From Mageeibacillus sp. UBA5436 (lineage in GTDB: Bacteria; Bacillota; Clostridia; Saccharofermentanales; DTU023): a stretch of 59,918 nucleotides of DNA. Location of the stretch: positions 1-59,918 of the forward strand of contig DIRM01000040.1 in assembly GCA_002427545.1 (NCBI GenBank), written 5' to 3'. The position numbers and the translations under genes were made by a program. The notes below the pieces were generated by a model. That model had not been told where the DNA came from and did no database searches. It saw nothing but the letters and a program-made list of their open reading frames with translations. This document shows, piece by piece, positions 44,935 to 54,308 of the stretch. Each line of letters opens with the position of its first letter. Positions within the stretch are counted from its first letter, which is position 1.

Positions 44935-45999
44935 TCAATTTTCTTCATTAATTTCTTGACTTTCAGGATCGTATAATTCGTTTAATTCATTGAATTCGTA
45001 TGAATCATTGAATTCGTATATTTCATTGAATTCGTATGAATTATTGAATTCGTACATTTCATTGAATTCGTTTGTTTCATCGAATTCATTTGTTTCGTTT
45101 AATTCATTTGATTCATTTGTTTCATTTGTTTCTTCTGAATCCTTCGTATTTTTATTTTTTTTATTATTTTCTCGAAAAAATTTATTTTCACCCCTTAAGT
45201 CAATTATTCCAGATTCCTTATTAGATAAAACTTTTTCATTAAGCATTTGTTTTAGCCAAGTAAGATCTTCTACCAAATCATGTGTTTTAATACATTGAAC
45301 CAAAAAATCTTTTTGATCAAATTTTAAAATTAACAAAATTTCGTCATTAATAGTAGGTTCTATTTTTTCAATACTATTAATTAATTTTTCTCCTTCTAAT
45401 TGAAAATCGACCTCAATCAATGCAGACATCGCATACATTGCATTGGCTAAATAATTCTTTTGCTTTACTTCTAACGGTTGACCAATTGTTGCATTAATTA
45501 CTGTTATTCCTTCAATAATTGGTAAATCCTCTGGTAATGTATCAATTAATGCAACTACTTCACCATTACTATCAATCGTACAATATCCATCTGGAATTTT
45601 TATAAAACCAATTTCTATTTTTTCTTCTACTTCAAATATCACTTTGCTTGGGAAAGAAAAATAAATATTAGCTGACTTAATTTCTGGTATTTTATTTAAA
45701 AGTTGCTGTTCAGCATTTATATATTCTCCTGAAAAAAAAGATTTTATATCATTTCCCATACCCGATAAAAAATGTTGATTTTGTTGGATGCCAGAAGCAT
45801 CAATAAGTGTATCATCAGGAATAAGATTATCACCTTGTATTTCTATTTCTAGTATGTGGAAGACTGGTAAAGCAAATAATAAAGTTATAGACAACAAAAT
45901 AGTGGTAAAGACTATGGGTATAACAATACCAGTTTTCTTCGTTTTTATTTTTTTCTTCTCTTTTTTTTCATTCTTTAATGCCAAAACAATAAACTCCAT
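44935..45999 (-). CDS. ftsQ: FtsQ/DivIB division protein with repeat-built C-terminal tail
   Basis: Part of the FtsQ-FtsB-FtsL complex. A Lys-rich cytoplasmic start is followed by one membrane helix (about 25-50), the POTRA region (HILEIEIQGDNLIPDDTLI, about 50-125), and the FtsQ beta domain to about 275. The last 76 residues are low-complexity, with near-perfect six-residue units of the form YEFN-x-x, encoded by 18-base repeats. The start is uncertain: ATG 45999 overlaps the murG stop (TGATG) without a ribosome site; TTG 45984 has GGAG nine bases upstream. Confidence 0.8.
   Translation of the reverse strand: MEFIVLALKNEKKEKKKIKTKKTGIVIPIVFTTILLSITLLFALPVFHILEIEIQGDNLIPDDTLIDASGIQQNQHFLSGMGNDIKSFFSGEYINAEQQLLNKIPEIKSANIYFSFPSKVIFEVEEKIEIGFIKIPDGYCTIDSNGEVVALIDTLPEDLPIIEGITVINATIGQPLEVKQKNYLANAMYAMSALIEVDFQLEGEKLINSIEKIEPTINDEILLILKFDQKDFLVQCIKTHDLVEDLTWLKQMLNEKVLSNKESGIIDLRGENKFFRENNKKNKNTKDSEETNETNESNELNETNEFDETNEFNEMYEFNNSYEFNEIYEFNDSYEFNELNELYDPESQEINEEN
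44975..45120 (-). repeat. 18-bp tandem repeat in ftsQ
   Basis: Degenerate copies built around TTGAATTCGTATGAATCA on the plus strand, drifting into TTCATTTGTTTC units at the far end. They encode the YEFN-x-x and TNEFDE-type repeats of the FtsQ tail. Confidence 0.85.
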
Positions 46000-47111
46000 C
46001 AAAGTACATATTTAAATAAAACGTCAACTATTTGTGATGCTGAGTTAGGCATCGCATTCGCCTTTGCTTTTTTTTGCATATCAAAGAGAATAGATCGATT
46101 TTCAATTAAAAAGCGTATTTGATCCAAGAGAATTTTGCCATTAAAATCACGATCTTCCATTAAAATGGCGGCATTATTTGTACTAAACGCTTTTGCATTA
46201 TAATATTGATGATTATCTGCTGCATATGGATAAGGTAAAAAAATAGTTGCTGTACCTGTTGCTGCTGATTCAAAAGCCGATGACGCACCTGCTCTACCAA
46301 CATATAGATCTGAAGCAGGTAACCATAAAGTACTATCCAAATATTTTTCTATATGAACATCCGTTAAATCATATTCCGATAGATCATTCTTAATATCCTG
46401 ATAATTTCTAGGACCGGTACTAATGGCCAGCATTAATTCAGGATATTTTATTTTCATTTTTTGCCAGAGATTATCTTTGAAGATTTCAATAATTGCTTTA
46501 TTGATTGGCATAGCACCTAAGCTACCGCCCATGATTAAAACCAAAAATTTCTCTGATGGAATATTTAATGCTTCTCTTGCCTTTTCAGAAGTCATTTCAA
46601 AAAATATCTTTTTTATGGGATTACCAGTATAAAAAACATGATTATTTTGTTCAAAATACTCTCTAGACGATTCAAAAGAAATGCATACAGCAGATGCTTT
46701 TTTAGAAAAAAAGCGATTGGCACGACCAGGAAATGCATTTTGTTCATGAATTAAATAAGGAACTTTTCGTTTTGAAGCAGCTAATAGTAAAGGACCACAT
46801 ACAAAACCACCAGTGCCAATAACTGCATCAGGCTTATATTTTTCTATTGCACGTATACAGGTTTTATAGCCAGAAAGTGAAGAATGTCCAAATTTTAAGG
46901 CTTGACCTATCCCTTTAGGCAAACGATCTGCCTCCATAATGATTTGTTCAAATCCAGCCTTCTTAGTCATCTCATTTTCAACACCATTTTTTGTTACAAA
47001 AAAAACGATTCGACTATCTGCTTCTCTTTCTTTAATTGCTTCTGCTATAGCAAGAGCTGGATTAACATGACCAGCTGTACCACCACCTGCAATAAAATAC
47101 ACTTTACTCAT
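45999..47111 (-). CDS. murG: UDP-GlcNAc:lipid I N-acetylglucosaminyltransferase MurG
   Basis: Adds GlcNAc to lipid I to make lipid II at the inner face of the membrane. Motifs: AGGGTAGHVNPALAIA, IGTGGFVCGPLLLAA, HEQNAFPGRANR, and the GRAGASSAFESAATG nucleotide-sugar site. 370 residues. Its ATG overlaps the ftsW stop by four bases, and the ftsQ start overlaps its own stop. Confidence 0.96.
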   Translation of the reverse strand: MSKVYFIAGGGTAGHVNPALAIAEAIKEREADSRIVFFVTKNGVENEMTKKAGFEQIIMEADRLPKGIGQALKFGHSSLSGYKTCIRAIEKYKPDAVIGTGGFVCGPLLLAASKRKVPYLIHEQNAFPGRANRFFSKKASAVCISFESSREYFEQNNHVFYTGNPIKKIFFEMTSEKAREALNIPSEKFLVLIMGGSLGAMPINKAIIEIFKDNLWQKMKIKYPELMLAISTGPRNYQDIKNDLSEYDLTDVHIEKYLDSTLWLPASDLYVGRAGASSAFESAATGTATIFLPYPYAADNHQYYNAKAFSTNNAAILMEDRDFNGKILLDQIRFLIENRSILFDMQKKAKANAMPNSASQIVDVLFKYVL

Positions 47112-48508
47112 CGTGTGGTTACTCCTATATTTTTTGATTTGTTTTGATCTCCTTGTCGATCGAAACTCTTTTTTAATGTTTTATTTTCGAGTTGCCCCGA
47201 TTTTGATACACATAGTATCATGCCTATTTCAATAATAAATATGATATTGGAAGTTCCTCCATAACTAAAGAAAGGTAAAGTTATTCCTGTTGTCGGAATA
47301 ATCTTAACAGAGACTCCAACATTTAAAATAACTTGCAAGATTATTAAGAAAGAATAGCCCCAAGCAATCAAGCCTGAAAATAAATTATTTGCTTTTATTG
47401 CTATTCGTACACCTAAAATAAATTGAATAACAAATAATATCAATACTGTCATTGTGCCAATGTAGCCAAGTTCTTCTGCTATAGCAGGAAAAATATAATC
47501 ATTATAAATTTGAGGCAAATAATTGTATTTTTGTTTTCCTTTACCAAGACCAACTCCAGTTAAACCTCCCGTACCCATGGTGATTTCTGCTTGTCTTGTC
47601 TGATAGGATTGATCTTCAGAAACTTCATCTTCATCAGAAAAGGTTTCGATTCTTTGTTTAGAATGTGCAAATCGCTCATTAACAAAATCAAATAAAGTTT
47701 GGCCATCTTTAAATAGCGGAAAAACAATTGCTACAATTAATAGAAGTGCAACAATAATGGGTATCAATTGTAAAATACCGCTCAGCCAAGCTTTCCATGG
47801 AATTCTTGCTGCAACAAAAACCATAAAACATATGGCACCAAAAATTAAGGCTCCAGACAAATGTGGCTGTAAGACAATTAGGAACAACCAAAGACCCATT
47901 AATAAAGCTGGATATAAAACTAGAATTCTTCCATCTAACCAAAATTGTTGATGAGAATCTTTAGCCCGATATTTTCCAATAATTCGATTTTTTCTAATTT
48001 CAGAAAAATAACCAGCTAAAAAATACACGGCTACAAATTTTGCTATCTCTGAGGGTTGAAATTGAATACCAAAAATGGTAATCCAGCGTTGTGCTCCCAT
48101 TTGATTTGACCCAAATAAAAGAACAGCTGCTAAAGCTATCGTTGTAATAAAATAAATTAATTTATAAAAAGCTTTTCTTTGAAAGAATTTAATAGGGACA
48201 AAATTTGCTATTGATATAGCAATCATTAAACCGATACTCGAAAAGATTGTCTGTCTAACAAAATAATATTTTGTATTGTCTCGTTGGGTTGCAAAGCTTG
48301 TACTCATGCTTGCAGAAAATAGAATAATTAGGCCAAAACAAATGAGAACAAGACTTATCAAAAATAAAGGATAATCAATTCTGCGAAACGTTGCCATTTC
48401 TTTCATAAAATCTTGATCAAAATCAGTGTTTTCGACTTTTTTTTGATTTTGACTAGAATCAACGGTTAAATTGTATTGATTATTGTTGTTTCTATATATT
48501 TTATTCAT
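47108..48508 (-). CDS. ftsW: FtsW, SEDS-family septal glycosyltransferase
   Basis: Polymerises lipid II during septum formation. About ten membrane helices, with the family markers SASMSTSFA after the first helix, GTGGLTGVGLGKGKQKYNYLPQIYNDYIFP in the central loop (in part), and a C-terminal TTGITLPFFSYGGTSN. A polar, Asn-rich cytoplasmic start of about 45 residues precedes the first helix. The start is the ATG at 48508; an in-frame TTG four codons earlier is alternative. In the division cluster between mraY and murG. Confidence 0.93.
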   Translation of the reverse strand: MNKIYRNNNNQYNLTVDSSQNQKKVENTDFDQDFMKEMATFRRIDYPLFLISLVLICFGLIILFSASMSTSFATQRDNTKYYFVRQTIFSSIGLMIAISIANFVPIKFFQRKAFYKLIYFITTIALAAVLLFGSNQMGAQRWITIFGIQFQPSEIAKFVAVYFLAGYFSEIRKNRIIGKYRAKDSHQQFWLDGRILVLYPALLMGLWLFLIVLQPHLSGALIFGAICFMVFVAARIPWKAWLSGILQLIPIIVALLLIVAIVFPLFKDGQTLFDFVNERFAHSKQRIETFSDEDEVSEDQSYQTRQAEITMGTGGLTGVGLGKGKQKYNYLPQIYNDYIFPAIAEELGYIGTMTVLILFVIQFILGVRIAIKANNLFSGLIAWGYSFLIILQVILNVGVSVKIIPTTGITLPFFSYGGTSNIIFIIEIGMILCVSKSGQLENKTLKKSFDRQGDQNKSKNIGVTTR

Positions 48509-48547
48509 TTTTATACCCAAGTAACATAATCTAACTTCATTGTTTAA

Positions 48548-49543
48548 TTACAATAAAGTTATTAACAAACTCAAAATCCCAATAACAATGGTAAATATAG
48601 AGTAATTTAATACGATTTTCTTTTCTGACCAACCACTTAATTCATAATGATGATGTAGCGGAGCCATTTTAAATAAACGCTTACCTTTTGTTGCTTTAAA
48701 ATAGAACACTTGCAGAAGTGTTGAAAATGCTTCTAAAATATAAATTAAACCTAAAGGAATCATAATCCAAGGAATTCCAGCTATGAGTGCAATGGCTCCA
48801 AAACATGCGCCTAATGCTTGTGAACCTGTATCTCCCATAAAAACTTTTGCCGGGTGTTTATTAAAAGGCAAGAAACCCAAAGATGCTGCTGTCAAAGCTA
48901 AACAAGCAGCTATCAAATATGGCATCTCTATTTTATTTGAAAGAGCAAAATATAGAAAAACTCCTAATAATACGCTAGTTATCGTCATTAAAGTAGAAAC
49001 CAAACCATCTACTCCATCTGTAATATTAACTGCATTTGACATAAAAAATAAATATAAAACAATAAAAACGAGGTATAAATATTTCCATTTGCCTGTAATT
49101 AAAATAGGTTTTTCTAAAAATGTGAAAATTAAAACTGTATCAATACCGGAAAACCATAAATACCAAACGGCAAATAAAATACAAACTATTAGTAAAGCAA
49201 TTGTTTTTTGAATAACTGATAAGCCTTCTTTGTTGATTCGCACTTTAATGTAATCATCAATAAAACCAACAAGTCCAAAAGCTAATGTTAAAAACATGGT
49301 AATACTATAAATAAGCCAATTAGAATTAATAATAGGTAATATAATTGCAGATAATGCAATTGGTATCAAAAAAAATAATCCCCCAAAAGTTGGAGTTCCT
49401 GTCTTTTTAAAATGAGTTTTAGGTCCATCTGAACGAACAGTTTGTCCTAAATGTAATCGCTTAATAATAGGTAAACCAATTTTTCCACAAAGTAAAGTTA
49501 AACCAAAAATGATGAGAGCATTTATCCAAATCAAAGAACTCAA
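48548..49543 (-). CDS. mraY: Phospho-N-acetylmuramoyl-pentapeptide transferase MraY
   Basis: Makes lipid I by moving phospho-MurNAc-pentapeptide to undecaprenyl phosphate. About ten helices with the family motifs TPTFGGL, FIDDYIKV (metal site), NAVNITDGVDGL, FMGDTGSQALG and APLHHHYELSGWSE. 331 residues from a TTG start with AAGGTG upstream; the murF stop lies inside the gap. Confidence 0.95.
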   Translation of the reverse strand: MSSLIWINALIIFGLTLLCGKIGLPIIKRLHLGQTVRSDGPKTHFKKTGTPTFGGLFFLIPIALSAIILPIINSNWLIYSITMFLTLAFGLVGFIDDYIKVRINKEGLSVIQKTIALLIVCILFAVWYLWFSGIDTVLIFTFLEKPILITGKWKYLYLVFIVLYLFFMSNAVNITDGVDGLVSTLMTITSVLLGVFLYFALSNKIEMPYLIAACLALTAASLGFLPFNKHPAKVFMGDTGSQALGACFGAIALIAGIPWIMIPLGLIYILEAFSTLLQVFYFKATKGKRLFKMAPLHHHYELSGWSEKKIVLNYSIFTIVIGILSLLITLL

Positions 49544-49545
49544 AA

Positions 49546-51009
49546 TTACACCTTGCTTTCAATTCTTTTTGAAATATTTTCCATATTATAAATACGAGAG
49601 CCTTTTACTAATATACAATCGCCTTCTCTTATTTCATTAATAATATCATTTGCTACTTCTTCAGAAGTCTCAAAACTTTTTATTGTTATTTCAGGATTAA
49701 TTTGCTTAACAGCCGCTGAAATCCATTGACTTTCCGGACCAACTAAATATAACAGATTAATATTTAAATCAGCAATTTTATATCCTATATTCGTATGTAA
49801 GTCCTCAGCATACTTTCCTAGTTCGCGCATGCCACTAATGCAAGCAATTTTTCTGCGATCACCAGCTAACATCGATAAAGTATCCAAAGCTGCCGTAACA
49901 GATTCTGGAGAGGAATTATATGAATCATCTATCATAATGTATTTTTTATTAATTACCATTCTTTGACGATTCCCTGTATTTGAAAAGTCTTGTGTCCCTT
50001 TTACTGCCACATCCATGTCTAAGCCTAAAGCATAAGCCGAAGCCAATCCAAACAAAGCTGCGCGAATTAAATACCTACCAGGCGTATTTATTTTTACAGG
50101 CCAAGCTACTTGTGGGTCAAGGCTTGTTTTAGCAATAAATGATGTTCCATCTATACCGATTTTAATATTTTCCGCCCAAAAAGCAGGAAAATTTTCATAA
50201 TCTTCACCAATATCCGTATATTCATTACAGATACGCCAAACAGTTGTACTTTTTTTGAATTTTAATGCCCATGCATTTAGATGAGTATCTTGACCATTAA
50301 TCAAAACAATACCATTACTTTTCATACCTGCGGTAATATCAGTTTTTTCTTTAAGGATTACCTCTCTACTTCCCAGATATTCTGCATGACTATAACCCAC
50401 ACTTGTAATAATCGCTATGTCTGGTCTTGCCACATTACTTAAAATTTTAATTTCACCACGATGATCCATACCCATTTCAGCAATAATAACTTCATCTTCA
50501 TCATCTGCTGAAAGCAAGGTTAAAGGTAAACCAATTTGATTGTTTTCATTTTTTGCTGTTTGATGTAATTTTAATTGAGTTTTTAAAATTGCAGCAATCA
50601 TACGTCTAGTCGTTGTTTTGCCCACACTCCCTGTAATACCAATAACAGGTGCTAAAAGGGTTGATCGATAACCTTCTGCAATTTTCTGATAGGCTTTTAA
50701 AGTATTCGATACAAGCAACAAGTCAGGAACGTTTTTTCCATGCATAATATCGTTATATAAGCTCATCGCTTTCTCACTTTTTTCGTTTAGCACAAGCATT
50801 TTAGCGCCTTTTTCTATGGCTAAATCAACAAAATCATGACCATCAAAATTTTCACCCGTCAAGGCCAAAAAAGCTTCACCCGAACGCAAAGAACGTGTAT
50901 CTGTTGAAATACCACGATAAAATCTTTCGCTATGTTGTTCCGCTTCTGGAGTTTGTATCAGCAAGCCTTGTGTCCAAGTTTGTAATTGTGCAGGTATTAA
51001 TCTTGGCAT
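49546..51009 (-). CDS. murF: UDP-MurNAc-tripeptide:D-Ala-D-Ala ligase MurF
   Basis: Adds D-Ala-D-Ala to the nucleotide-linked tripeptide. A Mur-ligase N-terminal domain with GISTDTRSLRSGEAFLAL, the ATP loop GITGSVGKTTTRRM, EMGMDHRGEI, and DDSYNSSPESVTAAL are all typical. 487 residues. A strong GAGGGGG ribosome site. murE, murD and murC, often its neighbours in this cluster, are not in the window. Confidence 0.95.
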   Translation of the reverse strand: MPRLIPAQLQTWTQGLLIQTPEAEQHSERFYRGISTDTRSLRSGEAFLALTGENFDGHDFVDLAIEKGAKMLVLNEKSEKAMSLYNDIMHGKNVPDLLLVSNTLKAYQKIAEGYRSTLLAPVIGITGSVGKTTTRRMIAAILKTQLKLHQTAKNENNQIGLPLTLLSADDEDEVIIAEMGMDHRGEIKILSNVARPDIAIITSVGYSHAEYLGSREVILKEKTDITAGMKSNGIVLINGQDTHLNAWALKFKKSTTVWRICNEYTDIGEDYENFPAFWAENIKIGIDGTSFIAKTSLDPQVAWPVKINTPGRYLIRAALFGLASAYALGLDMDVAVKGTQDFSNTGNRQRMVINKKYIMIDDSYNSSPESVTAALDTLSMLAGDRRKIACISGMRELGKYAEDLHTNIGYKIADLNINLLYLVGPESQWISAAVKQINPEITIKSFETSEEVANDIINEIREGDCILVKGSRIYNMENISKRIESKV

Positions 51010-51037
51010 ATGTTCCCCCTCAAATAATTATCATTTT

Positions 51038-53638
51038 TTAATCAGCGGAAACCGATTCTAAAACAATATTTATTGTACTCCCTCTTTGTACTAAAGATAA
51101 ATCATTATCTATATCTGTTGTTTCATTATCTATACTTACTTGATTGTCTTCCGTTTGATCATCATTAATAGTGATAACGGAATAATCATACAATATTGAT
51201 TGCGAAACGGCTAAACCAGACATATCTCCTTCAAATATACATGTGACGCCTGCACTATTTGCAGCAATCATACATTCATTAAAATTTTTACCTGTAAAGT
51301 CAGGTACCGAAACGAGATCTTGTTCAATGTTTAAATTCGGGTAAACATAAACATTTGATCCATAATGTACTTCTGTCCCTGCTGCAGGTATCATTGAAAT
51401 AATAGTATCTTCCAATTTCATATTATCAACGCCAGATACTAAATTAATCGATTGATAGTTTAAAGCATTCATTGCTTCTTCCAAACTAAAGCCATTTAAT
51501 TCAGGTAAAGCTACTTTTTCTTCCATTGTTTCTAACTGTTCATCTGTGTAATTTCTCTCAACATTAAGATGATCTAAGGTGAAATCCATTATACTTGATA
51601 CATTACTAATTAAAGAATCACTGCCAACATCAGGAGCATCTGAATCAAGTGCCACAATTAATACCATTATCTCTGGATCATTAATTGGAGCAAAGCTAGC
51701 ATAAGATATTGTTAAAGCATCCGTTGCCTCATTTACAGAAGTTGATGTTTTTCCGCCTAATTCATAACCGCCTGAAACACGGTTATAACCTTGCAAACTA
51801 TCGTTTCTAGCAAGTAATTTATTAACTCGTTCCGAAGTTTTTTCAGAGATAACCCTTCTTTCAATTTGTGTTTCAGAGCTCTCAATGATTGCATTTTGAT
51901 CATTACTTATTTGTTTAATGATGGTTGGTTTAATTAAATTTCCACCGTTAACGATAGCGGACAATGCTTTTGAATAACTCATTAAATTCATACTAGATTG
52001 TTCTCCAAAAGCCAAAGTTGCTAAATCAATTTCTGTTGGGTTTTCATGAAAAATATTATCAATTTCGCCCGGAAGTTCGACACCTGATTGTTGTTTTAAC
52101 CCTAGAGCCTCCACATAACTATAAAAAGTATCAATACCGAGATCTAGAGCAACTTGTACAAATGGTGGATTAAGTGAATATAAAAAAGCATCTTGCAAAG
52201 TTAATTCACCAAATAAATTATCATCGGTCCAACTTTTAATGGTATAGTCTAAAACTTGAATCGGTTGATCACTATAAATTTTTTCTTCTGAAGCAATATT
52301 TTCTTCTAGCCCCATAGATAATGTTATCGTTTTAAAAGTTGATCCTACTTCATATAAATAAGAAATAACCTTATTTGTCCAATAATTTTTCATCAATAAA
52401 TCAATCGTGTCTTGTGTCTCTGGTTTAAAAGGGCTTTCATCATCCCAGTCATCTGGTTTTGCTGTAGGGTCTGAACTACTAAAATAGGGATAGGATGCCA
52501 TGGCTAAAACTTCACCAGTTTTAACATTTAATACAATACCCATCCCGCCATCTCTAGCTCCCAAAGATCCAGCTGCACTTTGAACATGTTCTTGTAATTC
52601 TTTACTAATATCATAATCAATCGTTAAGTAAACATTATTGCCATTTTCTGTATCTAATTCTGTTGATTGTGTAAAAGGAAGAGTTCCTGAATTCAAATAA
52701 TTATCTTTTGCCGCAAAGAGATAGCCGGTTTTACCACTTAAAACATCGTCTAATTGATATTCTATCCCCAGACGTCCCTGTAATCCATTTTCATCCGAAC
52801 TAGCAAAACCTATTACTTGACTGGCTACATCATCATTGTAATACACTCTTTGTGGTTCAGCATCTAAACGCACACCGCCTATATTATTAATTTCTAAATA
52901 TTGATCTAAAAGGCTAGCCTGCTCTTGTGAGATTTTATTTGCTATTTGGATATAACTTTCATCGGTTTTTGCAAGTTCTTCTTTCAGTTCATCTTCATTT
53001 ATTTTCAATATGCTTGCCATCGTATTTGCTATTTCATCTTTAGATTGAGATTCATAACTAGAATAAACATGTTTTGGTGTAATACCAATTCTAAAAACAT
53101 TCGTGGTTGTTGCAAGCAATTTGCCATTACGATCATAAATATCGCCACGTTTAGAAGGCAAAGATGTCTTACTATAATATTGACTATTTGCTTTTTCTGT
53201 CATTTCATTTGATTTAAGCACTTGTGCATCAAATAAAGCGATAGCATAATAAACAAATAGCCCTAATATCATGACAGAAATAATGATAACTCCAGGATTA
53301 TTAAATCTAATATTCTTTCTTTTTTCAGGTTTTCTCTTCTTTTTATATGCTGTCTTTACATCGTTATGTATATTCTTGTTTGAGTTGAAAAAAAAGTTTT
53401 TATTATTTTGATTATTAGATTGCTTGTGAAGTTGTTTACTTTGAGATCTTTGACTATTATTATCGTTCTGTTTTATATTTTTCGAAACAGAATTGCGGTT
53501 AATATGATTAGAATTTCGATTTGATCTTTGAGATTCATTCTGACGCGAAGAAACAAGAGACTCATTTTTTGAATAAGTTTCTCTTGTTTGTGGTCTTTTT
53601 TTATTTAGATTTTTTTTATTATCTCTTCGATCAGTCAT
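51038..53638 (-). CDS. Division class B PBP (FtsI/PBP2B/SpoVD-like) with PASTA domains and KTS motif
   Basis: Septal transpeptidase of 866 residues. A disordered Asn/Gln/Lys/Ser-rich cytoplasmic region (1-125) precedes one membrane helix (about 128-150), the dimerisation domain (KRGDIYDRNGKLLATT) and the transpeptidase domain with STFK and SLN motifs. The third motif, normally KTG, is K630-T631-S632 (codons AAA ACA TCA, 51751-51743). Two C-terminal PASTA domains (about 705-770 and 773-845) resemble those of PBP2x/SpoVD and may sense wall fragments. It lies where ftsI/spoVD stands in division clusters. The KTS variant may change beta-lactam acylation or turnover. Confidence 0.9.
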   Translation of the reverse strand: MTDRRDNKKNLNKKRPQTRETYSKNESLVSSRQNESQRSNRNSNHINRNSVSKNIKQNDNNSQRSQSKQLHKQSNNQNNKNFFFNSNKNIHNDVKTAYKKKRKPEKRKNIRFNNPGVIIISVMILGLFVYYAIALFDAQVLKSNEMTEKANSQYYSKTSLPSKRGDIYDRNGKLLATTTNVFRIGITPKHVYSSYESQSKDEIANTMASILKINEDELKEELAKTDESYIQIANKISQEQASLLDQYLEINNIGGVRLDAEPQRVYYNDDVASQVIGFASSDENGLQGRLGIEYQLDDVLSGKTGYLFAAKDNYLNSGTLPFTQSTELDTENGNNVYLTIDYDISKELQEHVQSAAGSLGARDGGMGIVLNVKTGEVLAMASYPYFSSSDPTAKPDDWDDESPFKPETQDTIDLLMKNYWTNKVISYLYEVGSTFKTITLSMGLEENIASEEKIYSDQPIQVLDYTIKSWTDDNLFGELTLQDAFLYSLNPPFVQVALDLGIDTFYSYVEALGLKQQSGVELPGEIDNIFHENPTEIDLATLAFGEQSSMNLMSYSKALSAIVNGGNLIKPTIIKQISNDQNAIIESSETQIERRVISEKTSERVNKLLARNDSLQGYNRVSGGYELGGKTSTSVNEATDALTISYASFAPINDPEIMVLIVALDSDAPDVGSDSLISNVSSIMDFTLDHLNVERNYTDEQLETMEEKVALPELNGFSLEEAMNALNYQSINLVSGVDNMKLEDTIISMIPAAGTEVHYGSNVYVYPNLNIEQDLVSVPDFTGKNFNECMIAANSAGVTCIFEGDMSGLAVSQSILYDYSVITINDDQTEDNQVSIDNETTDIDNDLSLVQRGSTINIVLESVSAD

Positions 53639-53646
53639 TCTACCAT

Positions 53647-54291
53647 TTAATCCTGCTTTCTCAATTTGTTCATATAGAGCTCAATTTGAGCAGCATCATA
53701 GATATTTTCATTAGTAGTTTTATTTGCGTCTGCATCACTATCTAATGTATTTTTATTCGAATTATAAGTAATGACTCTATCTACCTCTGGTATGCTTACA
53801 TGAATTTTTTGGGATTGTGCAGGTTTACGTAACCCATATAATTTAAATGCTTCTGCCTCTATCTCGGTCAAATTTATTTGAGAAAGCATATTTTCATATT
53901 GATCAGAATTAGATTTTTTAATATCGCTTATTTCATTTTTAATTCTTGTATTTTGAAAATTTTGTTCAACAATTTTTGATTGGCGTAACATTAAAAAAGC
54001 AAACATACAAGCAATCATAGTGATGCCTACAATACAATACGTTACTGTTTTAAAATGTTCTTTACCAACATTGCGATGGATACGCCTAATAGCAATATCC
54101 CTTGCAGCTTCTTGTCTTTCAATTCTTCGTTTTTCACGCTCAATTTCTGCTTCGCGTTTTTGAGGAAATTCTGGTAGTTCATAAGGAATCTCTGGTAAAG
54201 CTGAAGAACGCAAAGAATCGGCTGAAAAAAAATCTTGTTCTTTTTCATCCGATATTTTATAGGCAAGATTACCATCTACTCTATATTTCAT
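53647..54291 (-). CDS. ftsL: FtsL-like division protein
   Basis: 214 residues with the FtsL layout: a charged cytoplasmic region with a long basic helix (about 45-80), one membrane helix (about 85-105), and an extracellular coiled coil (about 107-150) ending KLYGLRKPAQSQKIHV, similar to the GM-x-xP-x-x-x-Q-like end of FtsL. The polar tail to 214 is longer than usual. Assignment rests on topology and position between rsmH and the division PBP; sequence similarity in this family is low. Confidence 0.75.
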   Translation of the reverse strand: MKYRVDGNLAYKISDEKEQDFFSADSLRSSALPEIPYELPEFPQKREAEIEREKRRIERQEAARDIAIRRIHRNVGKEHFKTVTYCIVGITMIACMFAFLMLRQSKIVEQNFQNTRIKNEISDIKKSNSDQYENMLSQINLTEIEAEAFKLYGLRKPAQSQKIHVSIPEVDRVITYNSNKNTLDSDADANKTTNENIYDAAQIELYMNKLRKQD

Positions 54292-54308
54292 ATTTTTCCT
54301 CTTTCAAT

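Noticed and set aside
44975..45120. Possible CRISPR array
   Set aside because: Units are contiguous 18-bp copies in frame with ftsQ, with no spacers.
44990..45298. Plus-strand open frame rich in Ser, Asn and Tyr
   Set aside because: It is the antisense of the ftsQ repeat; low complexity creates it, and no ribosome site or promoter fits.
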